Of a DNA stretch of 64,000 bases, positions 1 through 13,145 are shown one piece after another. Numbering within the stretch: position 1 is the stretch's first letter; the number at the start of each line of letters is the position of its first letter. The notes under the pieces are model-generated. The model had not been told where the DNA came from. It made no database searches and worked only from the letters and a program-made list of their open reading frames with translations. The position numbers and the translations under genes are program-made. Source of the stretch: Entrophospora sp. SA101 (Eukaryota > Glomeromycota > Glomeromycetes > Entrophosporales > Entrophosporaceae); assembly GCA_958430865.1 (NCBI GenBank), contig CAUDNR010000025.1, forward strand, positions 42,495-106,494, written 5' to 3'.

Positions 1-492
1 ACACATACCAAGAACATAGAAAGCAAAATATACATGTTAAAAAAATACATCTCAGGTTAAACAAATTTTTGTGCGCAGTCACGGGACTTTTTTCTATTCT
101 AAATTCAATTGAAGTCACATGTTCCACAACATAAAAAAGATCAATGATCGATTTGTCACATGTGATAAAACGAATATCCACTATGCTGCAGGAGATAAAG
201 TTATGTGATAAAAATTATTTTATTATAAAATCGAGAAATTTTGCCCTGATCTGCATTATGTAATTTCTTTCCATTTCTGGCAAATTGCGAATTAAGTTTT
301 TTATTATGAAATTTCCATAAAAGTAAATTGTGTCCCAGAAAATCCTAAAATAGAAAATTGGTGATGATCTTGTCCCAGAAAATTAAAAAAAAATAGTTGA
401 TTTTTTAAAACAATAAAATATATAAAATAAATAAATATATAAAATATATGACAAATTAATAAATAACAATAAAGATAAAATTTCTAAAAAAA
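1..492. other. AT-rich DNA downstream of the DUF7869-like gene
   Basis: No coding signal was found. A short phrase (tgtcccagaaaat) occurs twice within about 45 bases around 330-385. The stretch is the 3' flank of the minus-strand gene that ends at 493. Confidence 0.5.
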
Positions 493-3103
493 TCATGGTC
501 TAGCTACAGTGGGTTCTGGACAAATGATATCTTTTTTAATAGGATTTTGCACAAAGTCTCGTATTTCATCATACAAATACCACTGTCTAGTTGGGGTTAA
601 TCCTATTGGCTCCTTTGTTTCCAATTCATCCTCTAAAATTATAGAATCAAATCTAAAGTCATGATTTTTTAAAAGACAGCTATAATTATCAGGTTCATCA
701 TGTTGTTTTTTATATTTCACCCAACCTGGATGTTCTTTCTCAAAAGTAAAATGATGCATTTTTGATATATTAGGAAGCTTTTTAAAATATTTTGAGAGAA
801 AGTTATTCCATTGATAGAAATTAACTTTCTTTTCATTATTATCATAAACAGGTTGTGCCAGATTATACATAGATCTAGTTGACTCATGGACAACTTGAAC
901 TAAATCATCAATGTCATCAACATCAGATTTTCTCAATCTTAATTTTATTAATCCAAAAAAACCATCTGGTACAAATTTAGTATGCCCAGGTACCATAAAA
1001 GAGTATGTAATTTTTTCATTGTATACATTCATAACTCGCCAAGTCAAATACCATAGCATTGCATTATTTTTATTTTGACCAGAACAATTATCAGCATGAA
1101 TGGTTATATTTTTTTCACCCATCCCATATTTTTTAAAATAATGGTGCACCATAGAGATTACTGCATCAGCTCCTTTTCCTACTGAATATTTTTCAGGAAT
1201 TAGAAAATTTACCTGAAATTAATGAAAAAATATTAATATATTTTTTTAAAATTTTTATTTTTAAATGAAATATACTTGTTCTGGAATAGCTTCATTGCAA
1301 ATACCAAATAATTGCACTTTATACAATGATTTGAAAAATGTATTTCTCTAATTATTTTTTGTATAAATTAGTTTTAGTTAAATACAATTAATTTTTATAA
1401 GAAAATAAATCAACATACTATTTGCTGTGATGAAACAGGTAATTGTATTTGTTCAGCAAAATTCCAAGAAATATGAGTATTTATATTAGATGAGCATGGA
1501 ATAATATCTTCATCAACAATCATTGAAATATTATTTCTATATTTTAAATCTTCCTTTGCATTTTGAATACAATTCCTAAGAGATTTAACAAATAAGTTAA
1601 ATTAATAGTATATATTGAAAAAAAATATTTGAATTGATACCTATAATAATGTAACAATTTACTTTGTAATCATATACAACGTCTTGTGTAGTACATCAAT
1701 ATTTACATCTGGAAACGTGACACAAAATTAATCATTATTTGTGACATCAATTATTTTGTGTCTTTATTACTTAAGAATTATTATGATTATTTTATTTATA
1801 TTTTATCAATCTTTTGTTATTATTTATATTTTATTTATATCATATCAATCTATGTAATTTTATTATATAAAGGACATCATTTTTAAGATAATAAAGATAA
1901 CTTGTATTTTTACAATAATTAAAGTACCTGTTCGACGAATGTGTTAAAATATTGTTTTTATTTTCATTAAGAAAAGTAATTCTTACAAATAATCTCTCTC
2001 TTCATTTGACCATCTAATATGTTCATTCCAAACTTTTACTCTTTTTTCTTTTTCAGCTGAGGTCCAGAGAGTTGAATTGAACCTCATTTCTTTACACAAT
2101 TGACAAAGATCAGTTCGAGGGGATAGGAATTGTATTTCAGAAAGATATTTTTTCCAAATTCTGACAAAACTTTTATAAGAAACAGAAAGCTCTGGAGTTT
2201 CAGCAATATTATTTAGGAATTCATCATGCATTCTTGTATAATTTTCTTTTGTAGATAAATAAATTATAGGTTTTGTATCTCTTTTAAAATGACAGCCTAA
2301 ATTCAAAATTATTAATAAATATTTGATAATATAAATTATTTTTATTTAAAATTTACCTGAGATGGTAAACCATGTAAAGATGCAAAATTTTTAATAAATG
2401 TAAGTATTTTTAATATATTATCAAAAGAAATTGCATTAGGTGGTTTTTTTCTTTTGTTTAAATGTGTTACTGGGATAATATCATTATTTTTATAATGTTT
2501 TTTTAAATTTTTTAATCTATTTTCTGATAAATTATATAAATTCAAAAAAGCATTAGCACATATTTTAACTCCATCATAAATATATTTTAATGTCATATAA
2601 TTATTGATTGTATTCATTGGATTCTTTATTGAAGCTGAGACAACCCCCAATAAAAATATATTTTGTTCATTCTTATTTAAATTGTTATAATTTTTATATC
2701 TTAATATAGCACTTTCTTGATCAATATTTGTTAAACAATCTTTATTACAACATTTTGTTTTTAATATATTTAAAATATAAGCTTTTGATTCTTCATTTTT
2801 TTGATCTATTTTTTCTTGTGTTGTTACTAATTCATCAGAATCTATTTCAACTGAATTTTTGCAATAAATATTTCTAAATTTTTGAATTTCTAAATCTGAA
2901 AAAATACTACCATTTGTGTTATCAAGTTCATCATCAGAAACTTCTGACTCATCAGTCTCATCAATGCCAATGATATCTTCTGCTTGAATATCCAAAGGAG
3001 AAATAAAATTATTTTGAAGTTCTTGGAATTCTTCATTTAATTCTGATAATTCTGGGTGGGTTTTGTCAAAAAGGTTATTATTTTCAGATAAAATATTACT
3101 CAT
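493..3103 (-). CDS. DUF7869-like (RNase H-like transposase-type) gene, 5 exons, possibly decayed
   Basis: Exons read on the minus strand are 3103-2357, 2296-1987, 1575-1419, 1316-1276 and 1212-493. The start is the Met of MSNILSENNN. The N-terminal third is acidic and then gives a domain with ICANAFLNLY and FASLHGLPSQ. Exon 2 holds LSPRTDLCQLCKEMRFN, a Cys pair likely to bind metal. Exon 3 holds HISWNFAEQIQLPVSSQQ, exon 4 LFGICNEAIPEQV, and exon 5 the motif HADNCSGQNKNN followed by VPGHTKFVPDGFFGLIK. This order matches the DUF7869 proteins seen in many copies in fungi and animals. The Asp of HADN and the Asp/Lys of the second motif look like an RNase H-like active site (inference). With consensus splice sites the phase is broken between exons 1 and 2 and between exons 3 and 4, so this may be a pseudogene or use weak donors. 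Confidence 0.66.
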
Positions 3104-5292
3104 TTTTTTTATTATTATGTATGATGGGTAAAAAAAAAATTTTAATTTGGATATTATCAAATTTGTACATTTCTTTGTAGATCATCCCGGAAATTTGGGT
3201 CATTGCACGAAAAAGGTGTTTTTCAAAAAACGAAAATATCTAACAACTTTATTAAGTAAGCATGGGTATGTTTCTAAGCTCAAATAATTCCTAGGCACAT
3301 AATGCATGTAATCATGTTACTATCTCAAAAATGATCAGAAATCAAAATTCGGCCTTTTTTGTTGTCCATGCCCCAAGTAAGGTTTTTAAATTTTAAATAT
3401 ATTTATTTAATTGATTATAAAGCATTAGATTCTAGTAATTAAAAGAAAGAATCGATTTAATATTCATATAAATTTATTATTTATTTTTTTATTTTATCAT
3501 TATTTTATTTCTTAAAGCTAAATTATAATAATATTTGAAATAATAAACATTTTACAGTTTTCTGATTCTTGTTAAATGGTAATATTGCCGATTGTGGCTT
3601 AAATTTGGGGCACTCTTATCAGTTAATTGCAAGCAGCTTACAATAATTTGATGCTTGTCAATTAATTAGTTTATGGATTTACTTTGGTACTGGATAACTC
3701 TAAATAACTAAAGATGGTCCTTTTACAAAGTTCAAGGGCTTTTATTTATTCACTTGTGATCGATTTATTTCAGTCATTTACCTTGTTTATATTTATTGGC
3801 CAATTGCAAACTCGCTTTGGTTTATTTACAAAACAACTCAAGTAGCTTGTTTAACAGCCTTACGTTTACGATTAAAATAATAACCTTTGGACGATACTCA
3901 CTAATTGACCAATGTTAGTCCTAACCTTTGCTTGCACACTAAAGCGAATAAAATGTAGCTTTTTACCAAACTCCACAATTGTTAACTTTTACCAATGCAC
4001 TACACTTGTTGCTTTTATCAAAGCGCTTTAAACAAGAAAATAAAGACAATGTTTTTTTAAAAGTTTATTGATTTTATATAATGATTCTATTACAGAGTTT
4101 TATTTTATTAGGATGTTAATTATCTATTACTTTTTCAAGAGAGGACCCGAAGTCATTCAAGCGAAGACCAGAAGTTATTCCCTATGAAATTTTCGTTGAT
4201 CGTTACAATAAAGATAATGAATTAGGGAAAATTAAAGGATTATTATTGCAAAGTAACTTAATTAATCAATGGTGTCTAAAATTAGTTGACCTTGGAACAT
4301 AAAGTACACTAATTTCATCTATCCCGATCATGCATCACGTTATTAATATTAGTATATATAAGAAATGTTTCGAGCTTAGTAGTGTGGATGGAGTGAGTGC
4401 AAACTTAGCTCCTTGGGAATGAAACAAAAGATCGTCAAACAGGAGTCTTCCAATGCAATCATATTTTATTTTATTAAAAACGAAAAATCAATCATTGATT
4501 AGTTTGGCATTGAAAATTCCAAACAAATATAAAAATGGAGAATTTTTTATCTTCTAAAAATGTCTTCATTGTTATCTTGGTTTAAACACTTTAATTAATA
4601 AATCACACCGAGTGTCCTCATCGTCTTCATTATCTCACGTAAAGAGCGTTTATTATTATATATCAAATTTAGTTATCGTTTCGCTAATCACGATAGAATC
4701 AATAATAATAACACATCAAACAAAATTCTCAAACTGTTTAAAGTTAATCCCAAGTCATAACATAATTTTAACAAGACGCAATTTACAACACTGATTTAAA
4801 AAGAAATAAAAAAACACTAAACAAATTTAATTGTAATTTATTATTTTATATAAAGTTTCTTTTTATTTCATATTTTATTTTTTCAACAAATACTTTCATT
4901 CAATCCAAAAAAAGACTTTTATTTTCCAATTTGAGAAAGTAACGTAGCAAATGGGTCTAGTGAAATGTCAAATATATGAGATACTCCATATTAATATTAA
5001 CATGCAGAGAAAAAAACCACATTCGTACATGCCCAAGCAAGAAACAAGGAGCCATGTTCACTTGATTTTTTAGAGTACGTCCATATATATAGAATAAATT
5101 TATATAAATAGTATTACAAAAATATGTAATTATTTGAGCATATCTTTAAAACTACCTTGAATATTTTGGTATAACACCGCTTTGTCACCGATATAAACAA
5201 AGTTTTTTAAATTTTATCTTTTTTAAACATATACACATATTCAATATAATAAATAATAACATTAGTTAATTGATTTACAAAACGTACAAAAG
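3104..5292. other. Intergenic region without a recognisable gene
   Basis: About 2.2 kb separate the divergent DUF7869-like gene and the methyltransferase gene. Both strands are full of stops. A short open stretch at 4612-4794 has no initiator ATG and no domain-like composition. The last 100 bases form the methyltransferase promoter and leader. No tRNA fold or clear terminal-repeat element was seen. Confidence 0.5.
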
Positions 5293-6461
5293 ATGAATAA
5301 TCTTGATGAATTGTTCAGTCACACAAAAAATATATACGGAAGAACATTTTTATCGGATCAAGATGTAAAATATTTATTACCAGTCGATGATTTAGAAATC
5401 AATCGTAATATTACCTTTTATTTGTTATGGAAATGTGTTTGGCAAAATGATTTTTCTGTACCGATCGAAGAAAAATTACAAAACGGTTGTAGTGTACTTG
5501 ATATTGGGTGAGTATAAAAGTATTATATAATTATTCTCTTTTTTTTTTTTTGGAAGAGAATTAAAAAAAGTAAATTTTATTTAATTAAAGATGTGGGCCA
5601 GGATACTGGTTGATTGATATGGCAGAAAAATATCCAAAATCGACATTTCTTGGGATAGATGTAGCCAATTGTTTTTATAGTGGTATTATTGGTGAATCAT
5701 CATCGTCATCATTATCTAGTAGTAAGCCTGAAAATTTAGGATTTTTACAATGCAATGTAATCAAAGGGATTCCGTTTCCTGATAATACATTTGATTTCAT
5801 AAGACAATATGAAATGTGTATGTCATTTGCCGAAAATGATTGGAAGTATATGATCAATGAATTTGTTAGAGTGTTAAAACCTAGTGGTTGGATTGAAATT
5901 TCAGAATTTGGTTACGATCTACTATTAGGCGGTAAAACCGAAGCTGGTAAACTTATCAACAAAACTTGTAAGTTTTTATTTTGAATTCATTAAATATTAT
6001 ATCAACTATTCATCATTAATTATTAGTTATTTTTATTAGTAGATAAAATGTTAAAAGAAAAAGGTTTAAATGGTGATATTTATAAAGACATGCCAAAACT
6101 ATTAGAATCAAATCCAAATTTAGTTGATCATCGAACAACAAGTATAAAATGTCCTGTTGGTAGTTGGGCAGGAAATTTAGGTGGACTTGTAAGTATTTTC
6201 ACGTGTTGTTGATATTTGTAATAATAATAATAATAATAATAATAAGATAAATAATTCTTTTATTAGATGTGTGAGCAACTTCATCAAATGATTGAGGCTA
6301 TGGTTGATGTACCAGCTTGCATGGAAATAACTAAAGAAGAATATCGTCAGAAATTGACAGAATACATTCACGACATTAACAAGTTTGGTGGTTACATGAC
6401 AAAATTTCGATTTTATTGCCAAAAAAACCCCCCTAATATTAAACATCGTGCAACTTTCTAA
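5293..6461 (+). CDS. SAM-dependent methyltransferase (class I), 4 exons
   Basis: Exons are 5293-5507, 5591-5967, about 6040-6188 and 6267-6461, with consistent phases. Joining exons 1 and 2 recreates motif I as LDIGCGPGYW, the SAM-binding loop. It is followed by an acidic post-I strand (FLGIDVANC), IPFPDNTFDFIRQYE (motif IV region) and EFVRVLKPSGWIEISEFG (motif V/VI), the usual order in Methyltransf_11/25 enzymes. The C-terminal half (EQLHQMIEAM, KEEYRQKL) resembles the tail of fungal small-molecule methyltransferases such as the LaeA/UMTA-like group. The substrate cannot be deduced. Exon 3 has two possible acceptors three bases apart, which change only one residue. A Ser-rich loop encoded near 5700 may be a species-specific insertion. 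The gene converges on the PIF1-like gene, with 104 bases between stop codons. Confidence 0.86.
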
Positions 6462-6565
6462 TATCATCATCATCGTGTCATTTTAATTTTACCTCTATAT
6501 TATTTAATGTCGTAAATTATAATTATGATGATGATATCAAATATAAAATATTTGTGTTTTATTAT

Positions 6566-8812
6566 TTATGAATCTGCAAGTATGTTTAAAGAAGCATGGA
6601 ATTTTTGTAATTTTTCATCAGAATATAATCGTTGTCGCTTAAAATGCAATATTTGAACATAATCAAATGATTTGATTCTGGAAAGAACACTATAAATTTC
6701 TCCTATGAAAAGACACACAATTAATAATGATAAAAGATTAATCAAATATCATGTATACACACTTATAAACATGTCTCTTTATTAATTACCCCTTTCAGTT
6801 ATTTTTTTCAAATCCATTATAATTCGTTCAAAAATTTGGCCTCGGCTGTTATGAATATCAATCGCCCAAGAAGGAATAAGTGGTAACTAAAAAATATAAA
6901 TATCATATTTTTTCACTAATTAAAAAAAAATAGGCATCATGATGATAATGATAATAATAGTAATAAATTTTCAAACCTGATGACGTGAAGCCAACACATT
7001 TCCTTGAATATCTTGTATAGTCCATTTCTCAGGATAAATAATTTTTTCAATTCCATTTGTAAATTTTACTATTGGTAACAATTCATCATCAGGCTTAGTA
7101 TATAAATCCTCTCCATTATAACATGACATTTGATCTTTAATAGAATAAAATCCCAATATTACTCCTTTTCTACCACTAACTAGTTCTGGTTCTTTAAGAT
7201 TTTTTATAAGCATTACTTGTGCTCCGCGCATCAATTTTAATTGTTTTTTAGCAAAAAAATTTTCATTTTCCACGAAACATTTTATATGTCGATCATTATC
7301 ATCTCCCAACACATTGTCTACTGCTGTATATTCATATAATTTGTTTTGAATCATTCTTAGTCTTTTATTATTTATTGAATTTACTTTACCACTATCTGAT
7401 AATCTAATAAAAGAATAATTAAAACTAAAGTTAAAATGGCATTAAAATGGCATTTATTATTTCATTTTAAATATTAAAAAAAAATCAACATACAATTCTG
7501 AAACTTTAATATCATCGTTAGGATATTTAGGAGTTTTCTGCAAATTTTTGATAATATTATTAGTTTTATGAGATAAAGTTTCGTCCCTTATATCATTTAA
7601 TACCCGAGTCAATTCTAAACAATATAAATAATCAAATAAATTTATTAGGAAAAACAAAAAAATTTCCCAAAAATATAATTTATTATTTTACTTGGATCTT
7701 TATTTTCATATGTTTTAGTTAATCGAATACAATAATTCAGACATCTCCAGGATTCTGCTTCAAAGCAATATTTTGAAATTCTTTGTTTTTTAATTGATGA
7801 TTGCCAAAAATCCCCTAATAAAACAAGCTGACATAATATATTGATATTATTCCTATTACTCTTATTATTGTTTTCAAAATAAAATATTTTGTTGCATTCA
7901 GACCTGTATACCACCAAATGGTTTATTATTTCTTCTAATCATTCTTGCAACAATTTCCAATTCATCAAATAATCTTCCATCAAGCATTGAAACTGTTATT
8001 ATTATATATATAATTTCAAAAAACAAAAGTTATTTTCTTCTTCCTTGCTTCCCCTATATAAATAAAATCAAGTAAAACTTACTTTCATCAATAATCAATA
8101 CTTTTGTTTCTTGTAATCTTTGTATTGATATATTTTGAATTCTCTTAAGCAATTTAAGTTTATCTTTTTGAAAATTTACTCCTACAAATGAATCCAAAGT
8201 TTCACCACATATTTCAATAGCTGATATATCAGTTGTTGATGTCACTGCGACATTTTTAGTTTCGTATTTTTCTACAAGTGCTTTAATCAACTGCCTTAAC
8301 AAAAATCTTTTGCCAGTACCTAAAATATCATATAATTAATTAATTGATTTATTGATTAATTAATTAAATGACTAATAATAAAAATTGTTATTACCTTTTA
8401 TACCAGTATAAAATACATTTAAACCTTCATTAACAATTAAATCGAAAATTTTTAATTGTCCGTTTGAAAGTTTTGAGAAATCTTCCTGTTTTCGTTTGGA
8501 TAATGACAATAATAACAACAGTTATAGCAATATTTCTTATTGTTTATTAATAATAATAAATATTTAAATACTCGTGTACATTTGCAGATTTTACAAAAGT
8601 TGATGAATGATATTTCTCAAAATTATGAAAGAGAAGAAATTTGGAATTAGGTAAGCCTAATTAATAATAATTTTAAAATCGAAAAAAAATTTTGAAATTA
8701 TATAAATTATATTAAAAATTAAAATTTATTTATTCGTTTATTTATTTTAAATCAAAAATAAAAAGTTCAAACCTTTTTTTCTAAAGTTTTTTAACAGATT
8801 ATGTACAAACAT
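6566..8812 (-). CDS. Mitochondrial PIF1-like helicase with altered catalytic motifs, 10 exons
   Basis: Exons are 8812-8773, 8656-8580, 8485-8395, 8319-8083, 7992-7904, 7827-7692, 7614-7494, 7403-6977, 6886-6790 and 6702-6566. All junctions are GT-AG and in phase, giving about 483 residues. The N-terminus (MFVHNLLKNFRKKG, then FEKYHSSTFVKS) is basic, hydroxylated and free of acids early on, like a mitochondrial presequence. PIF1-family landmarks appear in order: NGQLKIFDLI, NVFYTGIKGTGKRFLL (Walker A), LIIDEISMLDG (Walker B), PFGGIQLVLLGDFWQ, MRGAQVMLIKNL, SWAIDIHNSRGQ and GEIYSVLSRIKS. Several catalytic positions differ from the family norm: GTGKS/T is GTGKR, GDFFQLPP is GDFWQSSI, and SIHKSQG is DIHNSRG. 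The frame is clean, so it may be an expressed, ATPase-defective paralogue rather than a pseudogene. It is divergent from the DeSI gene, with 188 bases between starts. Confidence 0.85.
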
Positions 8813-9000
8813 TTTTATCTAAGATCCATCGGCTATTTTTGGAAGATTTTCATATTACCTGTACTGTTTACGTAATATTTAATAGTAATGTTAAATCGCG
8901 TAATGGTTGTCGTAATCGTGTAACATACAAAATATATAAATATCCTCGAAAAAAATTCTATTCGAAAAAAAATTTTGAAAAAAAAAATAAAAACCAAAAA

Positions 9001-9696
9001 ATGTCACAGGTAGTAAAACTTTACATTTATGATTTGTCTCGTGGTTTTGCAAGGACATTTTCGATGGGTTTAGTAGGAAGACAAATAGGTTTGTATTATT
9101 TATATAAAAAAAAAATTTTTTTTTTATTCAACTCTTATATTCATTGTAATTATAATTAGATGGAATATTTCATACATCTGTCGAAATTTTTGGAAAAGAG
9201 TGGTATTTTGGCCAACAAGATCAAGGAATATTTAATACTTCTCCAGTAAGTTGAGATATATAATAAATTTTGAAAAAATTTTATTTGTTAATTAATTAAA
9301 TGATTAAAGCTATTTTTTTTTATTTTATTAGGGGCAAACAATTCTAGGAGCCCCACAAGAGATTATTGATATGGGAGAAACTGAAATACCTGAAAATATA
9401 TTCTTAGATTATGTTGACGAATTAAAGGAAAAATACTCAGCTAATAGTTATCATTTATTTGAAAGAAATTGTAATCATTTTTCAAATGATCTTTGCGAAT
9501 TTTTAACAGGAAAATCAATTCCAAAATACATTACTGGTAAATTATATCTTTCTCTCTCTAATTATTGCTTATTTTATTACCAATAAACTATCTAACTAAC
9601 TAATTTTCACATTAAAAGATTTACCAAACGATTTTTTGAGCACACCATTTGGTCAACAATTATATCCAATGTTTAACAATACCTACAGACAACCTT
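9001..9696 (+). CDS. PPPDE/DeSI-type desumoylating isopeptidase, 4 exons
   Basis: Exons are 9001-9088, 9160-9245, 9332-9536 and 9619-9696, all in phase. The protein has about 151 residues and covers one whole PPPDE domain. It starts KLYIYDLSRGFARTFSMG; the spliced DGIFHTSVEIFGKEWYFG carries the catalytic His, and FERNCNHFSNDLCEFL carries the catalytic Cys. GKSIPKYITDLPNDFLSTPFG is the typical end of DeSI-1 family members. These are papain-like cysteine peptidases that remove SUMO or ubiquitin. The ATG at 9001 is chosen because family members start just before this strand; the frame is open back to 8839, but that part is low-complexity Lys/Asn sequence. No membrane segment or targeting signal is seen, so a cytosolic or nuclear protein is likely. 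Confidence 0.9.
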
Positions 9697-11616
9697 GACT
9701 TTTTTTTTGAAAATTCTAAATTAATTTATATTGTATTCATTATATTTTCTTAAAATAATTTTTATTAATAGATTATTAACTTTAATTTTAACCAATAAAA
9801 ATTTAGATAATTTAACTAGCAGGATTGACATTGCCAGGATTAAACTAGTATCACTTAGCAATTATGTATTACAAATGTAATGCAGAATATAAAAAACCAT
9901 ATACCGATATATGAGGATTTTTTGATTTTTCAAATAGTAAAATGCGTAAAATTCAAACCCTTTATAACTTTTAAATCATCAAAGGTATATGCCGTTGGAT
10001 TTCTCTAATATTAATTAGGTATTGTAACTAGTTTATGGCTAATTTACATGAATTTAAAAAAAAGCTCTCCAATTTTTGATTTTTTTATAACTCAAACATA
10101 ATTTGGAGTCTTGTTTATGTGTCTTTGCTATCTGAAATTTTGCTAAAATCCAAACTCTTATAACTTTTGAACCATTAAAAATCATTGGATTCCTTTTAAC
10201 ATCTTTTTAAACAAAGCTCCTTTTTCATTTTTGTTAGCAATAATAAGGTTTTTAAACTAATTTTGTCTTAATCAACATGCAAATAAAAAAAAGCTTTTCA
10301 TATTTTTATTTTAATTATCATGTACCTTTAATCGGAGTTTGAAAAAAAATTTTAAAAGCTGTAAGGATTATGTATATATTTGAAAAGTGATAAGCAAAAA
10401 ATCTTCATATCAGTCAGTCCCAATGATTGGCATGGAAATGCTTTTCCTTCAATGTAAAGTGTGCATACCACAATTATACAGTTTATTGTCCTTTACAATT
10501 AGTTTCAGCCTCAAAGACTGTCTTTTTTAAAAGATCAAAAGACCAGTCTTTCCTAAGTTGGTTAAGAAGACTGGTTAAAAAGATCATTTAGAGACCAGTT
10601 AAAAGTCAGTCAGTTCGGTGATGAACTGCAGGCAGCCAAAATATATGGATCTTTCTAAAATGCCTTAAGTTATGTAATTGATGACCTGTCTATGAATGTG
10701 TGGATGCTATATAATGATCAATGGGGGGATGTCACAAAAATTGCTAATTGACTACCTTTGTTAGAAAGTTGTGTTATACTTCATATTATCATTTTTTATA
10801 TTTATATTAAAAAAAAAAAGGTTGCTATGGAGGTGCCATGGATTTGAAGGTTTCTTGTGCAATGTATATATGGTAATAATAACAAATGGACATTTGGCTT
10901 AGTTATAGAATCTGTTATTATTATATTAATAATTTATAATGGGACATATAAATTGGGTTTAAATTCTCAGTCTGTTATATATATGACCTGTTTATAAAAG
11001 AAAGCCTACCATATATGATCTCATATTATGATTATTATTTTTAAAATAAAATATCCAATCTGGATATCATGTAGCATAACTTTTTTGTATTCAACCATGT
11101 TTTTGTTGACTTGAGAAAGGTACCATTCATCATATCCAAATACTATCAACTCTATTATTTCCTTCCTCTGCCAATCGCCATATCCTACTTAAACAAATCA
11201 AATTAAGCATCTGACATTTATATGTTCAATATATTCCTACATTTAATAAAGACTAACCAAGAGATATCTAAACTAGAGGCCTGCATGGGTCATCATAATT
11301 GAATGATTACCCAACCCAAACCCGTATAAATTTATAATTTGCAACCCAAACCCAACTTGTACACAAAAAATTATAAAAATTTCAACCCGAACCCAACTTG
11401 TACAGTGCGGATCATCTATACTCAAAAGTTAAAATTTTTGAAATATTATGTGATTCACACATTGAATTTTAAGAAACTTACCACCATTCAATTTAGCTTT
11501 AAAAGGGAGTCTATTAATCTAAAAAAATAATTTGTCTCAAATTTTCTTTTCATAGACTTTTTTAATTTGAAAGTTATGCTCAGAAGTGCAACAATAATTT
11601 TCGTGTTACAATATTT
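9697..11616. other. Long non-coding AT-rich stretch
   Basis: No gene was recognised on either strand. Around 10510-10610 variants of gaccagt/agactg recur on both strands and could fold. At 11330-11400 the phrase aacccaacttgtaca occurs twice about 55 bases apart. The right end carries the 8-base target duplication of the adjacent hAT-like MITE. Confidence 0.45.
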
Positions 11617-11830
11617 CAGTGTTGTGCAAATGGAACATTGTAACGCTATTGGAATGTTCCGATGTAGATCTTCAATTGATATTAACCAATAAAATTCGTG
11701 TGTATGACACTATAATTGAATTTCATTGGTTAACTTCATTGGAACCACATTTGGAATGTTCCAATTCCAATTGGAATTTATTAGAATGCTCCAATGAAAT
11801 TTTATTGGAACCATAAATGGCACAACACTG
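11617..11830. mobile_element. hAT-like MITE with perfect 8-bp target duplication
   Basis: A 214-base element begins CAGTGTTGTGC and ends GCACAACACTG, a perfect 11-base terminal inverted repeat. It is flanked by the direct repeat CAATATTT (11609-11616 and 11831-11838). An 8-base duplication and CAG...CTG ends are the hallmark of hAT transposition. The interior has runs of TTGGAA/GGAATG phrases and no coding capacity, so movement would need a hAT transposase in trans. Confidence 0.85.
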
Positions 11831-12214
11831 CAATATTTTGAATCTCACGATCAAATTTGGTAATGATTTTCTTTTAATGTAATATGTTCGTTAAAGTTTT
11901 TTGTTGTAAAGAACTTTTATTTATTAATAAAAAAAGGAAATAAATAAATCAAATAAATCAAATGTATGTTGTAGAAAATATTCTATGAAAAAAAAGTTGT
12001 TACACGAAATTTACTTGGTCTCAATTTCTTAAATGTATAACAAAATTCAGAATTTTCAAATGCTAAGGTTCTGCCAATTTTCAGTTTAAGAAAAAACCAG
12101 CCAATAAGTTTTGAAGCTTGAGTCATTAACAATAAAACTTATCAGTTAAATTTTTTAAAATGATATTATTTTTTTTGTTTTAGTATTTTGAAGTTGACCA
12201 ATTGTTACTATAAG

Positions 12215-13145
12215 CAATTAATGGTTATAGATGATCTGCACTGTAGTAAGATAATTGAGAATAAAAATGCAAGAATTGGTGAATTAGAACAAGAACTAAA
12301 CCAAGAAAGGGAAAAAGCAGAGGCATCTAATAAGATAATTTCAGAAAAAGAATCATGAAACAAAAATCTCACAGAAGAAAACAAAATTGATTACATTTAG
12401 CAGGATTTACCTGCTTTACCTAAAAAGCAAAGTAAATTTAGACAATTTAAAAACTGAATTCCATCAATTGGTGGAAAGCAAAAAAAGCCAAATTCAAGAG
12501 TTAGTTGCTAGAATAGAGGTAAGTAGATAATTGATGAGAGAACTAACTTACACACTTTTAGGTTTAGAAAGGTCAAGTTGGAAAACATGTGATTTTTGTT
12601 CTAATCATTATGGAGAAGATAATAAATCTGTTAACCAAATAGTAACTTGCATTAAGGTAAATGGTAAATATGTTGCAGATGGTGTAGTTTGTGAAGATTG
12701 TAAAGAAAAATTTGAGATTGATGAATTGGAAAAATGTGAGAGATGTGGTAGGTTACAAACCAAACATTATATTGATATATGTGGTGATAAATATGTTTGT
12801 TTTTGTATTAGGTACAAAGAAGACATGGAAGAAAAGGAACTTCCACATTTACCCTATGAAAGTCAAGCAGTTTCTTATGAGTGACAAATAAATGGATTAC
12901 GGGAAGAATTAAACACTGCTGAATGAACTATCTATGAGGAGAGGGAAGTTCATGAAGATTTCATGAAAACTTCAGAAAAGTGAAGTAAAAAACAGAAGCA
13001 AGAATTATTAGATAAGATAAAGGAGTTAGAAGAGAATGGTAACTATAAAGATGAAATTAAAAATTAAAAATGCAGTTAGAACAGTTAACTTCTCAACAGC
13101 AAGTTGCTCAAATTGAAGTTAAAAAATGATCTTGATTGAAAATAA
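12215..13145 (+). pseudogene. Relic of a coiled-coil protein with a zinc-ribbon-like core
   Basis: Three blocks in related frames look like one former gene. Block one (about 12240-12530) is a heptad-like coiled coil (ARIGELEQELNQEREKAEA, FHQLVESKKSQIQELVARIE). Block two (12534-12884) has four Cys pairs: WKTCDFCSNHY, GVVCEDCKEKF, EKCERCGRL and DKYVCFC, a likely zinc-binding module. Block three (12890-13130) returns to coiled coil (LDKIKELEENGN, MQLEQLTSQQQ). In-frame stops interrupt all of it (for example at 12356, 12882 and 12979), and no splice pattern removes them convincingly. The protein family was not recognised. Confidence 0.5.
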
